Below are positions 8,649-9,919 of a DNA stretch of 9,919 nt, one piece after another (the stretch's first letter is position 1; every line of letters starts with the position of its first letter). Source of the stretch: Planctomycetaceae bacterium (GTDB lineage: Bacteria > Planctomycetota > Planctomycetia > Planctomycetales > Planctomycetaceae); contig JAGQQP010000112.1 of the NCBI GenBank assembly GCA_020426085.1, positions 1 through 9,919 of the forward strand, in the 5' to 3' direction. Position numbers and translations under genes: made by a program. Under the pieces are notes generated by a model, which was not told the origin of the DNA, ran no database searches, and worked only from the letters and a program-made list of their open reading frames with translations.

Positions 8649-8680
8649 GGGTAAACCAATTTCGTTTCAAAATGGTTCCC
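8649..8680 (+). terminator. Imperfect hairpin after the DAB operon
   Basis: Thirteen bases after the stop, GGG (8649-8651) pairs with CCC (8678-8680), and AACCAaTTT (8654-8662) pairs with AAAaTGGTT (8669-8677) around a 6-base loop, with one A-A mismatch and a two-base bulge. No T run follows, so it is at best a weak terminator, attenuator or 3'-end stabiliser between the DAB operon and mogA. Confidence 0.25.
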
Positions 8681-8785
8681 GTGACGAGCCCATAACCTGG
8701 AAGAGCAGGCTTGCGAATCTGGCTGCACGATTATAAGGTATTGCAGCAGAAGCCAAGTATTATTTTGTTAACAGAAAGATCTCCT

Positions 8786-9328
8786 GTGTCACGTGTAGAT
8801 ATCGCCCGCATTGGAATTGTAACGGTTTCCGACCGTGCCAGCAGTGGAGAATATGAAGACCGTGGTGGCCCTGCGATTCAGGATTACCTTTCAGAAGTCC
8901 TGACCAGCGACTGGCTGCCTGTCGCACACGTCATTCCCGATGAACTGGAGACGATCACGGAGACTCTGAAAGAACTCTGCGATCAGGAGCAATGCTGCCT
9001 GGTTGTGACCACCGGAGGCACCGGACCGGCGAAGCGGGATATCACCCCCGAAGCAACACTGGCGGTCTCTGAAAAAGAGATGCCGGGCTTCGGTGAATTG
9101 ATGAGAAAAGTCTCGCTGGAAAAAGTCCCGACGGCCATCCTGTCACGACAGACAGCAGTGATTCGAGGAGGCACGCTGATTATCAATCTGCCCGGGCAAC
9201 CCAAAGCGATTCAGGAATGTCTAGACGCCGTTTTCCCCGCAGTGCCTTACTGTATTGATCTGCTGGAAGGCCCCTTTCTGGAGACAGATGAAGCACGCCT
9301 GAAAGCATTTCGTCCTAAAAAGAAATAG
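8786..9328 (+). CDS. mogA: Molybdopterin adenylyltransferase MogA
   Basis: A 180-residue enzyme that adenylylates molybdopterin before metal insertion in molybdenum-cofactor synthesis, in the cytoplasm. It follows E. coli MogA closely: IGIVTVSDRASSGEYEDRGG near the N-terminus, VVTTGGTGPAKRDITPEATL in the nucleotide-binding core, EMPGFGELMR, PTAILSRQTAVIRG, LIINLPGQPKAIQECLDAVFPAVPYCIDLLEGP, and a C-terminal FRPKKK like the FRPK of MogA. It lacks the short insert E. coli has before the VPYCIQLLEGP block. GTG 8786 is chosen because it gives MSRVDIARIGIV, matching the family N-terminus. An in-frame TTG at 8711 would add 25 unmatched residues. It lies 150 bases behind the DAB operon with a possible promoter of its own (TTGCGA 8711, TATAAG 8732, short spacer). 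It ends at a strong terminator. Function is confident; the start codon is moderately so. Confidence 0.92.
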   Translation: MSRVDIARIGIVTVSDRASSGEYEDRGGPAIQDYLSEVLTSDWLPVAHVIPDELETITETLKELCDQEQCCLVVTTGGTGPAKRDITPEATLAVSEKEMPGFGELMRKVSLEKVPTAILSRQTAVIRGGTLIINLPGQPKAIQECLDAVFPAVPYCIDLLEGPFLETDEARLKAFRPKKK

Positions 9329-9337
9329 GCGCAATAA

Positions 9338-9374
9338 AAAACAGGAGTCAGTAGAAAACTACCACTCCTGTTTT
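9338..9374 (+). terminator. Bidirectional terminator between convergent genes
   Basis: AAAACAGGAGT (9338-9348) pairs with ACTCCTGTTTT (9364-9374). An inner GTAG/CTAC stem (9351-9354 with 9359-9362) caps it with an AAAA loop. It starts ten bases after the mogA stop. A/T tracts on both sides let it serve mogA and also the minus-strand hydrolase gene, whose stop is at 9398. Confidence 0.85.
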
Positions 9375-9397
9375 CAGATTCATTTTAAAGCCACATT

Positions 9398-9919
9398 TTA
9401 AACCAGATTGGCACTGTTCTCTTCAATCGTTTCCAGTCGAACGGGCTTGATATCAAACTTGGGATTCTGCCCCAGGAATCGAGCCGGATTGTTATGGAAC
9501 ACTTCGATGGCATCCTGAACGGAATACCCACGCGCCCGGTACTGCACGACACACTCTTGTAGTGTGAAAGGATCGCTGGGGCCCCAGTCGGCTGAGGAAT
9601 TCACCAGAATCCGCTCGTGACCGTACATTTCCAGCATATCAACGGCCCGTTTGGGAGTACACTTGGTAATGGGATACAAAGTAAATCCGACCCAGTAACC
9701 TGCCTCCAGAGGCTCGCGGATGGTGTGCTCTTCGACATGGTCAATCCAGACCCGTTCCGGATTCACATTCATGTGAGACAGGACTTCCAGGGTCCGTTTC
9801 GTGCCCCGCACTTTATCCCCCAGGTGGGGAGTATGAATCAGAATCAGCTGATCGTATTTGATTGCCTGTTCGACCTGAGCTTCGAAGATTTCTTCTTCGT
9901 TTTTAGTGGTTTTGTGAAA
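9398..9919 (-). CDS. TatD/COG1099-like metal-dependent hydrolase, C-terminal part
   Basis: The frame is open to the window edge, so the 5' end is missing; 173 C-terminal residues are present. It looks like a TIM-barrel metal hydrolase of the TatD superfamily, closest in feel to the archaeal COG1099 branch rather than the DNase TatD itself. Visible metal-ligand candidates are the His residues in LILIHTPHLGDK, the His in WIDHVEEHT, and the Asp in ILVNSSADWGPSDP. The family-typical tail AIEVFHNNPARFLGQ follows, then about 27 extra residues. Substrate is unknown. COG1099-type genes occur in methanogens, and the presence of fhcA in the same window makes a side role in the H4MPT/C1 pathway plausible, though that is only inference. 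Upstream neighbours lie outside the window, so operon context cannot be judged. Confidence 0.75.
   Translation of the reverse strand, partial: FHKTTKNEEEIFEAQVEQAIKYDQLILIHTPHLGDKVRGTKRTLEVLSHMNVNPERVWIDHVEEHTIREPLEAGYWVGFTLYPITKCTPKRAVDMLEMYGHERILVNSSADWGPSDPFTLQECVVQYRARGYSVQDAIEVFHNNPARFLGQNPKFDIKPVRLETIEENSANLV

Noticed and set aside
8711..8785. TTG start for mogA giving a longer protein
   Set aside because: The 25 added residues do not match the family; GTG 8786 gives the normal MogA N-terminus.
8636..8785. Riboswitch (such as a Moco element) in the mogA leader
   Set aside because: There is only a weak imperfect hairpin and a short GCTGCA/TGCAGC repeat; I cannot match any known riboswitch fold.
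1..9919. Mobile element, CRISPR array, tRNA, carboxysome or RuBisCO gene
   Set aside because: No direct-repeat array, terminal inverted repeats, transposase, tRNA-like fold or carbon-fixation gene was seen.

Overview
The window looks like chromosomal DNA of a planctomycete. The inference rests on a bacterial formylmethanofuran dehydrogenase-type FhcA (tetrahydromethanopterin-linked C1 pathway), an archaeal-like TatD/COG1099-type hydrolase, moderate GC by eye, few strong Shine-Dalgarno sites and long noncoding leaders. A Gimesia-like genus would fit, but no marker gene here fixes the taxon.

Layout, left to right. (1) Positions 1-774 (+) hold the 3' end of fhcA, closed by a strong hairpin terminator at 800-834. 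(2) A beta-class carbonic anhydrase lies on the minus strand (977-1642). (3) About 440 bases without a convincing gene follow, then a small predicted secreted protein of unknown function (2084-2389, +) and a 204-base leader. (4) The core is a plus-strand operon, 2594-8635. It starts with a large DabA (DUF2309, beta-carbonic-anhydrase-like, 1041 aa) with its four predicted zinc-site residues intact. Next comes a NuoL-like membrane subunit, DabB. Last is a second antiporter-like membrane protein, joined to dabB by an ATGA overlap, in which key proton-path residues appear to be lost. (5) mogA (molybdopterin adenylyltransferase, +) follows after 150 bases and ends in a bidirectional terminator. 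(6) The 3' part of a TatD/COG1099-like metal hydrolase enters from the right edge on the minus strand.

How it may work together. DabA plus DabB is the energy-coupled CO2-to-bicarbonate uptake system known as DAB (MpsAB in staphylococci). It runs beside a soluble carbonic anhydrase transcribed from the other strand. No RuBisCO or carboxysome gene is in view, so bicarbonate supply for heterotrophic carboxylations is more likely than carbon concentration for fixation. FhcA releases formate from C1 units and MogA makes the molybdenum cofactor used by formate dehydrogenases, so the neighbourhood has a formate/CO2/bicarbonate theme; that link is inference. The most notable feature is the third, apparently degenerate antiporter-like subunit in the DAB operon.
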